From Microthrixaceae bacterium (GTDB lineage Bacteria > Actinomycetota > Acidimicrobiia > Acidimicrobiales > Microtrichaceae), in NCBI GenBank assembly GCA_023958095.1, contig JAMLGJ010000024.1:1-54843 (forward strand): 54,843 nt of DNA, written 5' to 3'. The notes beneath the pieces were generated by a model. That model made no database searches, was not told the DNA's origin, and saw only the letters and a program-made list of their open reading frames with translations. The first letter of the stretch is position 1; each line of letters starts with the position of its first letter. The position numbers and the translations under genes were made by a program. Shown piece by piece: positions 16,598 through 26,700 of the stretch.

Positions 16598-17962
16598 ATG
16601 AACCAGTTGTGGAAGCGGCTGATCGCACTCGCGGCGGTCACGATGTTGGTGGCCGCGGCATGCGGCCGCGATGACGATTCGGGCTCCGGTTCGGACGACG
16701 GCGGTGATTCCGACAGTGGGGGCGAGGAGGCCTCGGGCGCGTTCATCGACCCGTCGATCGACTGCACCGACTACCAGGGGACCGCGGGGATCGATGGCGA
16801 CACCATCAAGATCGGCACCATCCGCCCCGCGGACGGGCCGTATGCGATCTACGACAACGTGACCACCGGTCTCGAGGCGTGGGCCAAATCGGTCAACGAC
16901 GAGGGCGGGATCACCGCAGGTGACGGCAACACCTACAAGATCGAGCTCATCAAGGAGAACGACTCCTATGACCCGGCCAAGACCCCGGCGGTTGCCCAGA
17001 AGCTCGTCGAGCAGGAAGGCGTGTTCCTCCTCGCGGGCAACATCGGCACCGAGTCCAACCTCTCGATCCGCGACTACCTGAACGACAACTGCGTGCCCAA
17101 CGTGGCGCTCGCGACCGGTTCGAGCGAGTGGAACAAGGCCGACGACTACCCGTGGTACATCTCCGGCCTGCCCGCATATGCACTCGAGGCGAACTACTGG
17201 CTCGACTACATCGCGCAGAACAACCCCGAGGCGAAGATCGCCCTGCTCTACCAGGACGACGACTTCGGCCAGGCCTACCGTGATGCGCTGAACGAGGCGA
17301 TCGAGAGGTCCAACAACGACAACGGGACCAGCATCGAGATCGTCGGCGAACAGGGCTACAACCCGCTCTCGGGAACCACGACCGAGGCGGCGGTGACCTC
17401 GCTCAGCCAGTCCGGGGCCGACGAGTTCATCGTCGGCATCGGCGGCACCCCGTGCCCGCAGACGCTGACGTTCATCCCCGACACGTGGGACGTCGACCCG
17501 TTCATCTCGGTGACCTGCGCGGGCAACCTCGCGATGTCGATCGCAGGTGAGGCGGGTGTCGGTGCCATCCAGGCACAGGCCACCCTCGATCCGGCCGACC
17601 CCAACGACGCCCAGACCCCCGAGGTCCAGGAGTTCCTCACCAAGGGTGCCGCAGCCGGCCTCGACGAGGCGCAGCTCACCGGTGGTGTGGTGTCGGTCGG
17701 TTGGGGCTTCGGCACCTACCTGCAGAACCTCCTCGAGAACACCGAGGTGGTCGACCGGGCCGGGATCATGAACACCGCCTACTCGCTCGACACCCCCGCA
17801 TACGGCCTCGTTCGTCCGGACATCACCATCAAGACCGACGGGGCGAACGACCCGTGGGGCATCGAGGGATTCCGGATCGCCCAGCGCAACGCGGATGGCG
17901 GCTGGGACGAACTCGCCCCGGTGACCAACCGTGACGGCGAGACCCGTGAACTGATCGGCTGA
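16598..17962 (+). CDS. livK: ABC transporter substrate-binding lipoprotein (LivK-like)
   Basis: Extracytoplasmic receptor of the importer, 454 aa. A lipoprotein signal peptide ends in the lipobox LVAAAC, with Cys at about residue 22, followed by an Asp/Ser/Gly linker. The rest is a periplasmic-binding type I fold: ITIKIGTIRPADGPYA-like start, GGITAGDGNTYKIELI, and ALLYQDDDFGQAYRDAL. It lies 43 bases after livM with AGGAGG upstream, and a terminator follows. The ligand cannot be read from the sequence. Branched-chain amino acids, amides or aromatic compounds are all possible. Confidence 0.9.
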   Translation: MNQLWKRLIALAAVTMLVAAACGRDDDSGSGSDDGGDSDSGGEEASGAFIDPSIDCTDYQGTAGIDGDTIKIGTIRPADGPYAIYDNVTTGLEAWAKSVNDEGGITAGDGNTYKIELIKENDSYDPAKTPAVAQKLVEQEGVFLLAGNIGTESNLSIRDYLNDNCVPNVALATGSSEWNKADDYPWYISGLPAYALEANYWLDYIAQNNPEAKIALLYQDDDFGQAYRDALNEAIERSNNDNGTSIEIVGEQGYNPLSGTTTEAAVTSLSQSGADEFIVGIGGTPCPQTLTFIPDTWDVDPFISVTCAGNLAMSIAGEAGVGAIQAQATLDPADPNDAQTPEVQEFLTKGAAAGLDEAQLTGGVVSVGWGFGTYLQNLLENTEVVDRAGIMNTAYSLDTPAYGLVRPDITIKTDGANDPWGIEGFRIAQRNADGGWDELAPVTNRDGETRELIG

Positions 17963-18032
17963 CCCCCTGCCGGGACAGCGACGTCCCGGCTGTGGGCCGG
18001 GGGCCGGAAGGTCCCGCCAGATCGAGTTGTTG

Positions 18033-18064
18033 CACCGCCCGGTGGGTTCTCCCACCGGGCGGTG
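18033..18064. terminator. Bidirectional hairpin terminator
   Basis: A perfect 14-bp stem (arms 18033-18046 and 18051-18064) closes on a TTCT loop, between the convergent livK and HEAT-repeat genes. There is no strong T tract, as is usual in GC-rich actinobacteria. Confidence 0.75.
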
Positions 18065-18068
18065 TCGT

Positions 18069-18737
18069 TCATGTGGGTTCGCCGGTCTCGATGCCGAGCA
18101 GGTCCTCCGCGGCCTGCGAGACCTGCAGGTCGCGGTCCCCGGTGAGTTCCCTGAGCACCGCGGTCACCTCGGGTCCGTCGAACGCGGCGAGGGCCAGCAC
18201 GGCCCGTCGGCGCACGGTGGCACGGTCGCGGCACGCGGCCAGTACGGCGTCGCGACCGGCCTCGTCGCCGATCGAGCCGAGTGCTGCGACCGCCGATTCC
18301 CTGCAGAGCGGGTCGTCGTGGGTGGTCGCCACCTCCGAGAGGCGGCCGATGCGCTCCTCGGTGGCATCGCTCAGCTCTCCGAGGGCGAAGGCGGTGACCT
18401 CGACCACCGTGGGGTCGTCGTCGCCGAGCAGGGCCAACAGGGTTGTCTCGCTGCTGCGTGGATCCGATGCGGACAGCCGGGCGGCAACGGTGGCGACCCG
18501 TCGCCGGACGGTCGCGTCGGGGTCGGAAGCCGCCGCGCGCAGCTCCTCGGGCCGCAGGTCTGCGCAGCGCGCCAGGGCGGTGAGCGCCGCAGCCCGCACC
18601 ACCGGATCGTCGTGGCCCATCCCGGCACGCGCCGTTTCGGGGTCGTTGCGGTGGCCGGCCAGCACGACGGCCCGACGTTCAGCGGCCGTCGCGCGCCCGC
18701 GCGGGTCGGGTGCGGTGTCGAGTGAGTCCGGGTCCAC
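18069..18737 (-). CDS. HEAT-repeat protein
   Basis: 222-aa soluble protein made of about six short helical repeats of the HEAT/PBS-lyase type (for example DPVVRAAALTALARC, DATVRRRVATVAARL, DPLCRESAVAALGSIGDEAG, RATVRRRAVLALAAF). Such repeats form a scaffold for protein binding. No enzymatic residue set is evident. It starts with GTG at 18737 and is divergent from the gene at 18784, with 46 bases between them. Function unknown. Confidence 0.75.
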   Translation of the reverse strand: MDPDSLDTAPDPRGRATAAERRAVVLAGHRNDPETARAGMGHDDPVVRAAALTALARCADLRPEELRAAASDPDATVRRRVATVAARLSASDPRSSETTLLALLGDDDPTVVEVTAFALGELSDATEERIGRLSEVATTHDDPLCRESAVAALGSIGDEAGRDAVLAACRDRATVRRRAVLALAAFDGPEVTAVLRELTGDRDLQVSQAAEDLLGIETGEPT

Positions 18738-18738
18738 C

Positions 18739-18744
18739 TACACT
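18739..18744 (+). promoter_or_regulatory. -10 hexamer TACACT
   Basis: TACACT lies in the 46-bp divergent gap. It is 39 bases before the downstream GTG, which has its own AGAGAGGA ribosome-binding site. Confidence 0.35.
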
Positions 18745-18783
18745 GTCTCCTGCAACTGCGTTTGCTCCAGAGAGGACAACTTC

Positions 18784-19356
18784 GTGTCACACATGGTGAT
18801 CTTCCAGGCCCCGGGCGGCAGCCCCGGGTACAACCAGTTCGAGACCCTCGATGCTGCGGTGAGCTTCGTCGAACAGCTCCGCAACGAACGTGATGTCTCC
18901 AACGCACGGATCTTCGCACTCGAAGAGGTGAAGTTCGAGATGAAGCCGTACTTCAAGGTGGAGCTGCAGGCGCTCACGACCTCCACCGGCGGGGAGCAGT
19001 CGTCCTCCGCCGCAGCCGAACCGGCCGGCGACTCCACTCCCGAGAGCCCCTCCGCGCCGTCCCCTGCGAGCAGTGCCCCGTCCGCCCCTGCGCCCGGTGC
19101 CGGTGCCGCACCGTCGGCCCCCTCTGCGCCGCCCGCCCCTGCCGCGCCGTCGAGCCCGTCTGCTCCGGCGCAGCCGTCGGCCCCCTCATCCGCTCCATCA
19201 CCGAGTGCGCCGTCACCGGGTGCGCCGTCGCCGGGGGCCCCCTCGGCTCCCTCGCAGCCAGGCCCTGCACCGGCCGCGCCGGGACCCCAACAGGGTGACC
19301 AGGGTGGTGCGGGGTCCAAGGAGCAGCCCGCACGCCGGGGTCTCTTCGGCCGCTGA
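18784..19356 (+). CDS. Unknown protein with small N-terminal domain and Pro/Ser/Ala tail
   Basis: 190 aa. The first 65 residues look folded: MVIFQAPGGSPGYNQFETL, DAAVSFVEQLRNERDVSNARIFALEEV, then a strand-like KPYFKVELQAL. The remaining 120 residues are an AP/SP/GAP-rich low-complexity linker ending in a basic RRGLFGR. The GTG start has AGAGAGGA 7 bases upstream. No family recognised. The tail looks like a flexible spacer, and the basic end could touch membrane or nucleic acid (inference). A divergent HEAT-repeat gene lies upstream. Confidence 0.7.
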   Translation: MSHMVIFQAPGGSPGYNQFETLDAAVSFVEQLRNERDVSNARIFALEEVKFEMKPYFKVELQALTTSTGGEQSSSAAAEPAGDSTPESPSAPSPASSAPSAPAPGAGAAPSAPSAPPAPAAPSSPSAPAQPSAPSSAPSPSAPSPGAPSPGAPSAPSQPGPAPAAPGPQQGDQGGAGSKEQPARRGLFGR

Positions 19357-19430
19357 GGCCACCGGGTCCCGGTCACAACGGCAGCATCAGCCGCCGGGGG
19401 CCGCACGGTCGGCAGCATCGGCTGGGCGGC

Positions 19431-19754
19431 TCAGGAAACCATCAGAACCGCACCCACGAACAGGATGCTCACCACGGTTCCGACCAGGAGTGCGGCGCCC
19501 ACCACGCCCACGGCCAGGATGCCCGAGGCGCGCAGGCGGCGCGCCGTGGAGGGCCGCACATCCGCTGCCCTCAGGTGGATCCGCTCCGGCCGGTCGGCGG
19601 CAACGCGTCCCCCTGAGTCCTCGCTCACCGGCGCGCTGCTGTCCGAAGAGCCGATGGTGGCAGGCTGTGGGACCGGTCGCTGACCGAACAGCGCATATCC
19701 GAACAGCGCCGCAGACCCGACGACCAGGGCGATTCCGATGAGTAGTGCCGACAT
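19431..19754 (-). CDS. Small two-helix membrane protein
   Basis: 107 aa with an N-terminal helix (MSALLIGIALVVGSAALFGYALF), a polar middle rich in Ser/Asp/Arg, and a second C-terminal helix (ILAVGVVGAALLVGTVVSILFVGAVLM). A longer frame to 19973 exists, but that extra part only mirrors the overlapping gene on the other strand. The ATG at 19754 has a TAGGCT hexamer 10 bases upstream. Its 5' end overlaps the opposite gene by 17 bases. Family not recognised. Confidence 0.6.
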   Translation of the reverse strand: MSALLIGIALVVGSAALFGYALFGQRPVPQPATIGSSDSSAPVSEDSGGRVAADRPERIHLRAADVRPSTARRLRASGILAVGVVGAALLVGTVVSILFVGAVLMVS

Positions 19755-20970
19755 GCCACCCGAGAGCCTACCGTCGCCGCATCCCGGAGCTTCCGGTGGC
19801 TCCGACCCGGCCGACCCCGGGGGAGCGACAGACCCGGGCGGGCCTCCCGGGGGTTCGTCCGATGGCACCCCGGGTACCGGGCAACCGGGGCGTTCGCGCC
19901 GTCGACTGTGGGCATGGGCAATGGCTGCGGTGCTCGTGGTGGGCGCGGTCCTCGGGGCCGCGTTCGTTCCCACTCCCTACGTCCTCGTGCAGCCCGGGTC
20001 GGTCAGGGAGGCCGAGCCGAAGGTGTCGGTGGAGGGTGCCGAGACCTACGACAGCGACGGAGCGGTGATGTTCACCACGGTCTTCGTCGACGACGCCACG
20101 GTGTTCGGACTCGTTCGTGGGGCACTCGACGACGCGGTCGAGGTACGCAGCACCGAGGAGGTCTACGGCGACCGGGGCCGCGACGAGACCCGCCGGATCA
20201 ACCAGCAGGAGATGGACCTCTCGAAGCTCGTGGCCGAACTGGAGGCGCTGTCGTACCTGGGTTACGACGCACGTTTCGCGGCGGACGGTGTCCGCATCGT
20301 GGATGTGGATCCGGACGTGCCCGCAGCCGCAGAGCTGCAGCCGGGTGACGTGGTCACGTCGGTCGACGGAGATCCGGTGACCCTGCCCGAGGAGCTGCGG
20401 GCTGCGCTCGCCGCTTCGAGCCCCGGCGACGTCGTCACCCTGGGGGTGCAACGGGCTGTCATCGGCGACGGCGAATCCGCCGCCGGTGGCGAGACGCCCA
20501 CGGAGGAGTTGGCGCTCGAGGTGGAGCTCACCGCGGCCTCGGATCCAGCTGACGACGGTGCGTCCCGGGCGGTGCTGGGGGTGGTCGTGGAACCCTTCGG
20601 TCCCCGCATCGAGAGCGACGTCGAGATCAGCATCGACTCCGGTCAGGTCACCGGACCCTCCGCGGGGCTCGCGTGGTCGCTCGCGATCATCGACGTGCTC
20701 ACCCCGGGCTCGCTCACCGACGGACGCGACGTGGCGGTGACCGGTGAGATCCTCACCGACGGGAGCGTGGGAGTCATCGGTGGAACCGCCCAGAAGACCG
20801 CAACGGTCGCCCGCAACGGCATCGACGTGTTCCTCTACCCGGCCGCAACACCCGCCGAGGAACAACAGGAGATGCGCCGGATCGCAGGCGACGACCTCGA
20901 ACTGGTGCCCGTCGCAACCCTCGACGAAGCAGTCGACTTCCTGGCCCCCGGAGGGCTCGGGGGCGGTTGA
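19738..20970 (+). CDS. PDZ-Lon (S16) membrane peptidase, YlbL-like
   Basis: 410 aa: a disordered Pro/Gly/Ser head, one membrane helix (LWAWAMAAVLVVGAVLGAAF), a segment starting FVPTPYVLVQPGSV, a PDZ domain (GVRIVDVDPDVPAAAELQPGD) and a Lon-type proteolytic domain. The Ser-Lys dyad is visible: S308 in TGPSAGLAWSL and K353 in GGTAQKTATVA, with the normal spacing for Lon. Family members act at the outer face of the cytoplasmic membrane in quality control. Start may be 19738 or the in-frame ATG at 19753. Confidence 0.88.
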   Translation: MSSADMPPESLPSPHPGASGGSDPADPGGATDPGGPPGGSSDGTPGTGQPGRSRRRLWAWAMAAVLVVGAVLGAAFVPTPYVLVQPGSVREAEPKVSVEGAETYDSDGAVMFTTVFVDDATVFGLVRGALDDAVEVRSTEEVYGDRGRDETRRINQQEMDLSKLVAELEALSYLGYDARFAADGVRIVDVDPDVPAAAELQPGDVVTSVDGDPVTLPEELRAALAASSPGDVVTLGVQRAVIGDGESAAGGETPTEELALEVELTAASDPADDGASRAVLGVVVEPFGPRIESDVEISIDSGQVTGPSAGLAWSLAIIDVLTPGSLTDGRDVAVTGEILTDGSVGVIGGTAQKTATVARNGIDVFLYPAATPAEEQQEMRRIAGDDLELVPVATLDEAVDFLAPGGLGGG

Positions 20971-21076
20971 CGGCCGTACCCCGGCGTCTTAGGGGTGACC
21001 GCGCCGCGGTGGCACCGGCACCGGGAGGCGCACAGAAATCGGTGTCCATGTCCGCCACGGCCAGGTGGTGCTTACA

Positions 21077-21082
21077 TAGCAT
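21077..21082 (+). promoter_or_regulatory. -10 hexamer TAGCAT, leaderless start
   Basis: TAGCAT is followed by 6 bases and the ATG at 21089. No Shine-Dalgarno sequence is visible. Confidence 0.45.
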
Positions 21083-21088
21083 CGAATC

Positions 21089-23695
21089 ATGACCGGACCA
21101 CTTCCCGAACCGCCGGAGCTAGACCCCACCAAGCTGTCCGGGAGTGACTTCACCAAGACCAGGCGGGGATTCGAGCCGACGGAGGTCCGCAAGACGCTCG
21201 GTCGTGCCGCTGACGCCCTGCGCGTCTGGGCTGATCGCGATGCGCGCATGGCAGCACGCATCGAGGAGCTCTCGAGGCTCCTGGACGACGCCGAGCGCTT
21301 CGACGAGGAGAAGGTGACCGAGGTCCTCGGCACGGAGACCGCCCGGATCGTGGCCGCTGCCAGGGAGGCTGCGAACGACATCCGTTCGCAGGCCGCTTCG
21401 GAGTCCGAGGAGTTGCTCGAGCGTTCTCGCTCCGAGGCCGAGCGAACCTCGGCGGAGCTGCTCGAGTCAGCAAGCGCGGACCGGGAGGAAGCGACCCGGA
21501 CGCTCGAGGAGGCCCGCGCCACCGCGGCAGCCCTCAAGGCTGATGCAACCGCCGGCGCCGACAGGGCCCTCACCGAGGCGCGCGAGGAGGCCGAACGCCT
21601 GACCCGGGAAGCCGGCGAGGAATCCGACCGGGTGCGCTCGGAAGCCCGCGAAGAGGCCGAACGCGTGCGCTCGGAAGCACACGAGGCCGCTTCGGAGTTG
21701 ACCGGTGAGGCCGAGGCGCGACACGACGAGCTGATCGAGACCGCGGGCCGCGTGCTCGAGGAACGCACGAGCGAGGCCGAGGAGGCAGCCGCGCGCATAC
21801 GCCAGTCCGCCGAGGAAGATGCCGCGAGCGCCCGCGAGTCGGCCACGGCCGAACTGGACGCCGCACGGACCAAGGCCGCGGAGATCATCGCCGAGGCCGA
21901 AGCAGATGCCGAGTCCACCCGCGAACAGGCGCGCGAGCAGGGACGCTCGATGGTCGAGGAAGCACGCGAGTTGCGCCACCAGATGCTCCAGGATGCAGCC
22001 GAGCGCAGTCGGGCGGGTCGCCAGAAGGTCGAGGCGGCGAAGGCAGCACGCGCCGAGGTGCTGGCTGCGATCCGTTCCGTCGGATCCGAGATCGACCATG
22101 CGATAGCCGAACTCGCCGACAACGACCATGCGATGAGGCGGGCCGCCGACTCCGCGGCCGCCTCGGTGCCCGACGACGTGGCGCTCACGGTCACCGAACT
22201 GGAACGAACTCTCGATCCCACAGCAGGCGATGCTGACCGAGGTGCTGCCGGAGGCTCTGACGCCGGTACCGAGGCGGGCGAGCGATCCGACCCCGAGCCA
22301 GACGACGAATCCTCCCGCCCCGCTGAGGAGGTCCCGACGGAGACGGACACAACCGGTGCCGGTCCCGAGGATGCCGGTGTCACCGAGGACGGCACCGCGG
22401 AGGTGGGCGCCGAGGAGGCCACCGGCGCGGAGCTGGCCACTGCGGAGGTGGGCGCCGAGCAGGCGGGTGCCGAGGAGGAGGACGCCGAGGAGGCGGGTGC
22501 GGAGGAGGTGGGTGCCGAGCAGGCCGGTGGCGCAGCGGAGCAGACGGCGGAGGCCGACACCGCGGATGCCACTGCCGGGGAACCGGAAGGCGGGGCGGAG
22601 ACCGCCGGGGACGCGATCGATGAGGACCCGGACGCAAGCGGGGAGGTCGAACTGCCACGAGGTCAGACCGCAGCCCCCGGCACCGAGGGCGCCGACGAGG
22701 TCACAACCGGTGCAACCGAGGTCGACGCCGAGGCCGCCACTCCCGAAACCACCCCCGACACGGCGGAGGACTCCGAGGGTGCCGAGTCGCAGATGGCGTC
22801 GGTCCACGACCTGTTCGAGAAGCTCCGCTCCGACCAGCCCGCAGCAGAACCGACGGGCGAGGCTGCATCGGTGGCCACCCTCGCTGTAGCGACCGAAGCA
22901 GACCCCGCCCCGGCCCCCTCCGGGGAGGCCGTGGAGGACCGGGCCGGGACCGGCACCGGGTCCGCTGGGGCATCCGCCGCGCCGGCCCCCGCGGGCACGG
23001 CCGCTGTGTTGGATCGCCGCGACAACCTCTTGGCACCCGCCGAGAAGCTGCTGGGCCGCAACCTCAAGCGTCTCGTGAGCGACGAACAGAACGAGGTGCT
23101 CGACCGGGCACGGCGGCACCGCAGGTCCCGGGTCGAGGTGGACGACCTGCTGGGCGACGGGGACGACCTGGAGCACTTCACCGCAGGGTTGTCCAAGGGA
23201 TACCTGATGGCCGCCGCGGCGGGCGCAGTGATGTGGTCCGAGTTGGTCGCCGACGGCGCCGACGTGGCCGAGCCGGCCCCGGCCGATGTCGCCGAAGCAC
23301 TCGAGTCGCAGGTGACCGAGGTTCTGGAGCTGCGGCGGGCACACCTGCGCGAGACACTCGAGTCACATGCGCAGGCCGGCGGTGACTCCGGGGAGCTGGT
23401 CGAGCGGCTGCGCTCGGCCTACCGCGAGTTGCGCACGACCTCGGTGGAGGAACTCGCCGGTGACCTCGCCACCGGCGGATTCGCTGCCGGCACGGCGGTC
23501 GCGGCGGGCCCCGGGGAGCGTTGGTGCTGGGTCGTCGACAACGGCGGCCTGCCATGTGCCGATGCGGAGGACAACGCGCTCGAGGGTCCGGTCGGATGTG
23601 GCTCGGCGTTCCCAACCGGTGACTCCATGCCGCCGGCACACCAGGGATGCCGGTGCATCCTCGTGCCCGAGGGGGCGCTGTCCGACCAGGGTTGA
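21089..23695 (+). CDS. Large DivIVA-like coiled-coil protein with MuF-like Cys-rich C-terminus
   Basis: 868 aa in four parts. Residues 10-35 (SDFTKTRRGFEPTEVRKTL) match the membrane-binding FxxxRRGFxxxEV element of DivIVA/Wag31. Residues about 45-350 are a long Ala/Glu/Arg coiled coil. Residues about 355-560 are an acidic repeat region (units such as AEVGAEQAGAEE). Residues about 640-868 are a folded helical domain ending in a Cys/His/Asp-rich module, with LPCADAEDN, PTGDSMPPAHQGCRC and WCWVVDNGG. That last pattern resembles the C-termini of phage MuF-type head proteins. It may act in polar growth or septum placement. The role of the tail is unknown. Confidence 0.7.
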   Translation: MTGPLPEPPELDPTKLSGSDFTKTRRGFEPTEVRKTLGRAADALRVWADRDARMAARIEELSRLLDDAERFDEEKVTEVLGTETARIVAAAREAANDIRSQAASESEELLERSRSEAERTSAELLESASADREEATRTLEEARATAAALKADATAGADRALTEAREEAERLTREAGEESDRVRSEAREEAERVRSEAHEAASELTGEAEARHDELIETAGRVLEERTSEAEEAAARIRQSAEEDAASARESATAELDAARTKAAEIIAEAEADAESTREQAREQGRSMVEEARELRHQMLQDAAERSRAGRQKVEAAKAARAEVLAAIRSVGSEIDHAIAELADNDHAMRRAADSAAASVPDDVALTVTELERTLDPTAGDADRGAAGGSDAGTEAGERSDPEPDDESSRPAEEVPTETDTTGAGPEDAGVTEDGTAEVGAEEATGAELATAEVGAEQAGAEEEDAEEAGAEEVGAEQAGGAAEQTAEADTADATAGEPEGGAETAGDAIDEDPDASGEVELPRGQTAAPGTEGADEVTTGATEVDAEAATPETTPDTAEDSEGAESQMASVHDLFEKLRSDQPAAEPTGEAASVATLAVATEADPAPAPSGEAVEDRAGTGTGSAGASAAPAPAGTAAVLDRRDNLLAPAEKLLGRNLKRLVSDEQNEVLDRARRHRRSRVEVDDLLGDGDDLEHFTAGLSKGYLMAAAAGAVMWSELVADGADVAEPAPADVAEALESQVTEVLELRRAHLRETLESHAQAGGDSGELVERLRSAYRELRTTSVEELAGDLATGGFAAGTAVAAGPGERWCWVVDNGGLPCADAEDNALEGPVGCGSAFPTGDSMPPAHQGCRCILVPEGALSDQG
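22380..22540 (+). repeat. Degenerate tandem repeats encoding acidic segment
   Basis: Imperfect 15-18 base units built on GAGGTGGGCGCCGAG and GAGGCGGGTGCCGAG recur in frame inside the DivIVA-like gene and encode Glu/Ala/Gly blocks. Length probably varies between strains. Confidence 0.6.
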
Positions 23696-23772
23696 CCGCC
23701 GGGGCGACGGTCCGAGCCGTGCCGGAGGTCCCCCGAGGCGTTCGCCGCGCGTCCCGCGATGCCGCGACGTTC

Positions 23773-23778
23773 TAACCT
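23773..23778 (+). promoter_or_regulatory. -10 hexamer TAACCT, leaderless start
   Basis: TAACCT is followed by 6 bases and GTG at 23785. No ribosome-binding site is present. Confidence 0.5.
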
Positions 23779-23784
23779 GCCCGG

Positions 23785-26700
23785 GTGCGCATCCCATCGG
23801 ACATGCCCCGCTCCGGGCGTCGCGAGACGGGCACCAGGCGAGGCCGCGTCGTTGCCGTCGTGGTCATCGCGGTGCTGGTGTCACTCGCCCTGTCACTCCG
23901 GGCGATAGCGACCTTCTGGACCGACTACCTGTGGTTCTCCGACCTCGACCTGAGCAGCGTGTGGACGTCCCTGCTCTCGGCGAAGGTCAGCCTCGCGGTG
24001 GCGGCCACCATCGGCTTCTTCGCGATCATCTGGGTGAACCTCACCGTGGCCGAGAGGCTCGCCCCACCAGTGGGTTCCCTGAGCCTCGACGACGAGGTGC
24101 TGGAGCGCTACCAGATGATGGTGGCGGGCCGCCAGCGCCTCCTGGTGTTCCTCGTCTCCCTCGGCGTCGCCCTGGTGCCCGGTGTCAGCGCAGCAGGGGA
24201 GTGGAAGACCTGGCTGTTGTTCCGGTCCGGTGGGAGCTTCGGCACCGAGGACCCACAGTTCGGTTGGGACATCGGGTTCTTCGTGTTCAAGTTGCCCTTC
24301 TACTCCCTGGTGGTGGACTGGCTGTTCGGCTTCCTGCTCATCACGCTGTTGCTGGTCTCGGTTCTGTACTACCTGAACGGCTCGATCCGCTTCCGCGCCC
24401 GCGGCGACCGGATAACCGGCAGTGCCAAGGCCCACCTGTCGGTGATCCTCGCACTGCTCGCGCTGGTGAAGGCCGCCGACTACTGGCTGCAGCGCTTCGA
24501 GTTGACCCTCCAACAGCGAGACGTCTTCGACGGTGCCGGCTACACCGCGGTGAACGCGACGCTCCCGGCACTGCAGCTGCTCATACTCGTGGCGTTGTTC
24601 GCCGCGGGCCTGTTCATCGTCAACATCAGGCGCCGGGGCTGGGTGCTCCCGGTCATCGCCATCGCACTCTGGATGGTCACCTCGGTCGTGCTGGCTGGCA
24701 TCTACCCCGCGTTCGTGCAGCGCTTCCAGGTCTCACCCGCGGAGCTCAACCGCGAAGAGCCCTACATCGAGCGAAACATCGAGGCCACGCGCACCGCGCT
24801 CGGTGTGTCCGAGGTCGACTCCAGCGACTTCAACTACGAACCGCGCCTGACCGAGGAGAAGGTCCTCGCCCAGCGGGCGAACCTGGATCTGGCCCGGGTG
24901 ATGGACCCCGCCGCGCTGGGTCGCCAGGCAGGTGACAAGCCCGGCACCATCCAGGCCCTGCAGTTCGGGCGCCCCTACTACGAGTTCCGAGACATCGACG
25001 TGGACCGCTACGTGGTCGACCAGGCTGCCGCCACCGGCGGCGAGGTCACCGACGAGGAGGCCGAAGCGGTCCGGGAGGCACCGGATGTGCCTCTCGGGGA
25101 GGCCCCCGAGGCCGGTGGAATCCCGACCCCGGTGGTGATCTCCACCCGCGAGCTCGACCTGTCGGGGATCGCCGAGCCGCGCACCTGGGAGAAGGAACAC
25201 CTCGTGTTCACCCACGGCTACGGAGGGGCACTCGCACCGGCCGACGAGGCCAACAGCAGGGGAGAGCCCCGGTTCCTGCTGGGGGACATCCCCGCGGTCA
25301 CCGACGGGATCCCTCCACTGGACCGCCCCGAGATCTACGTGGGTGAGGACATGGAGGGCTACGCCATCGTCGACACCCGCCAGACCGAGCTGACCCAGGA
25401 CGATCTGGAGGCGAACTACGAGGGATCCACGGGCGTGGACATAGACACCTTCGTGCGCCAGGCGGCTTTCTCCCTGCGCTTCGGGGAGATCGACCCGCTC
25501 ATCTCGGACCTGCTCACCGACGAGTCGCGGGTGATCTACAACCGCAACGTGATCGACCGGGTCAAGGCGATCGCGCCGTACCTGCTGTTGGACCCCGATC
25601 CCTACCCGGTGCTCATCGACGGCGGGATCTCATATGTCGTGGACGGATACACGACCTCGGTGAACTACCCCTACGGCGAGCAGTTCTTCGCCCCCGACCT
25701 CGACCCCGAGGCGACCGGTGAGACCTTCAACTACGTGCGCAACTCGGTCAAGGCGGTCGTGAACGCCTACGACGGCACCGTCACGCTGTACCTGACCGAC
25801 ACCCTCTACGGCGAGGAGGACCCGATCATCCGGGCATATGCGGAGGCCTTCCCGGACCTCTACGTGGAGACGATCCCCGACAACCTGATGCAGCACCTGC
25901 GCTACCCGGAGCTGCTGTTCAAGATCCAGACCGAGGCGTGGGGCAGCTACCACCAGGACAACCCATCGACGTTCTTCAACAACAGCGACCAGTGGAACAT
26001 CGCCCAGGCACCCCCCAGCGATGCGCGCGCCAGCCAGGCCGCCGCGACCACCACCGAGGACGGTCAGGTCGCCGACTTCAGCCGCATAGACCCGTACTTC
26101 CAGATGCTGCAGATCACACCGGAGCGGGACCCGGAGTTCGTCCTCACGCGCCCGTTCGTGCTCGCGTCCTCCAACGACAGCGCCCGGAACCTGGCCGCGG
26201 TGATGGTGGCATCCAACGAACCCGGTTCCTACGGGCGTCTGGAGGAGATCGTCATCCAGGCCGCGGACGAACCCGGAGCGGAGGCGACCACCAACCGCGT
26301 GGACGGCACCCTGCAGGCCGCCGAGCTCATCGCCACCTACCAACCGGTCTCCGAGTACCAGACGCTGGTCGGCTCCAACGGCTCCTCGGTGGAGTTCGGC
26401 AACCTGTTGATCCTGCCCTTCGACAACTCACTGCTGTACCTGCGGCCCGTGTACGCCCGGCAGTCCACCAGCGGGCTCAACACGCTCCAACGGATAGCTG
26501 TCACCTCGGGCGGGTCGGTTGGCTTCGGCCCCGACATCCAGTCCGCCATGGCGGACCTGCTCGACGGCGACGACTCCGGAGCGGTGGAGGTCCCCGACAC
26601 CGGTACACCCGAGGAACCCGAGGAACCCGTTGACCCCGGCGGTGGCTCCGAAGAGCCCGTGGGCGACAGCCCCGAGGAACTCCTGGCGGAGGCCGACCGC

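Noticed and set aside
14650..16767. 705-codon open frame antisense to livH and livM
   Set aside because: It is a shadow of GC-rich codons. Its product is His/Arg/Gly-rich without domain logic, and the plus strand has clear permeases.
19755..19973. N-terminal extension of the small two-helix membrane protein
   Set aside because: The extra residues are only the antisense of the Pro/Gly-rich head of the protease, and the -10 hexamer sits at 19765-19770.
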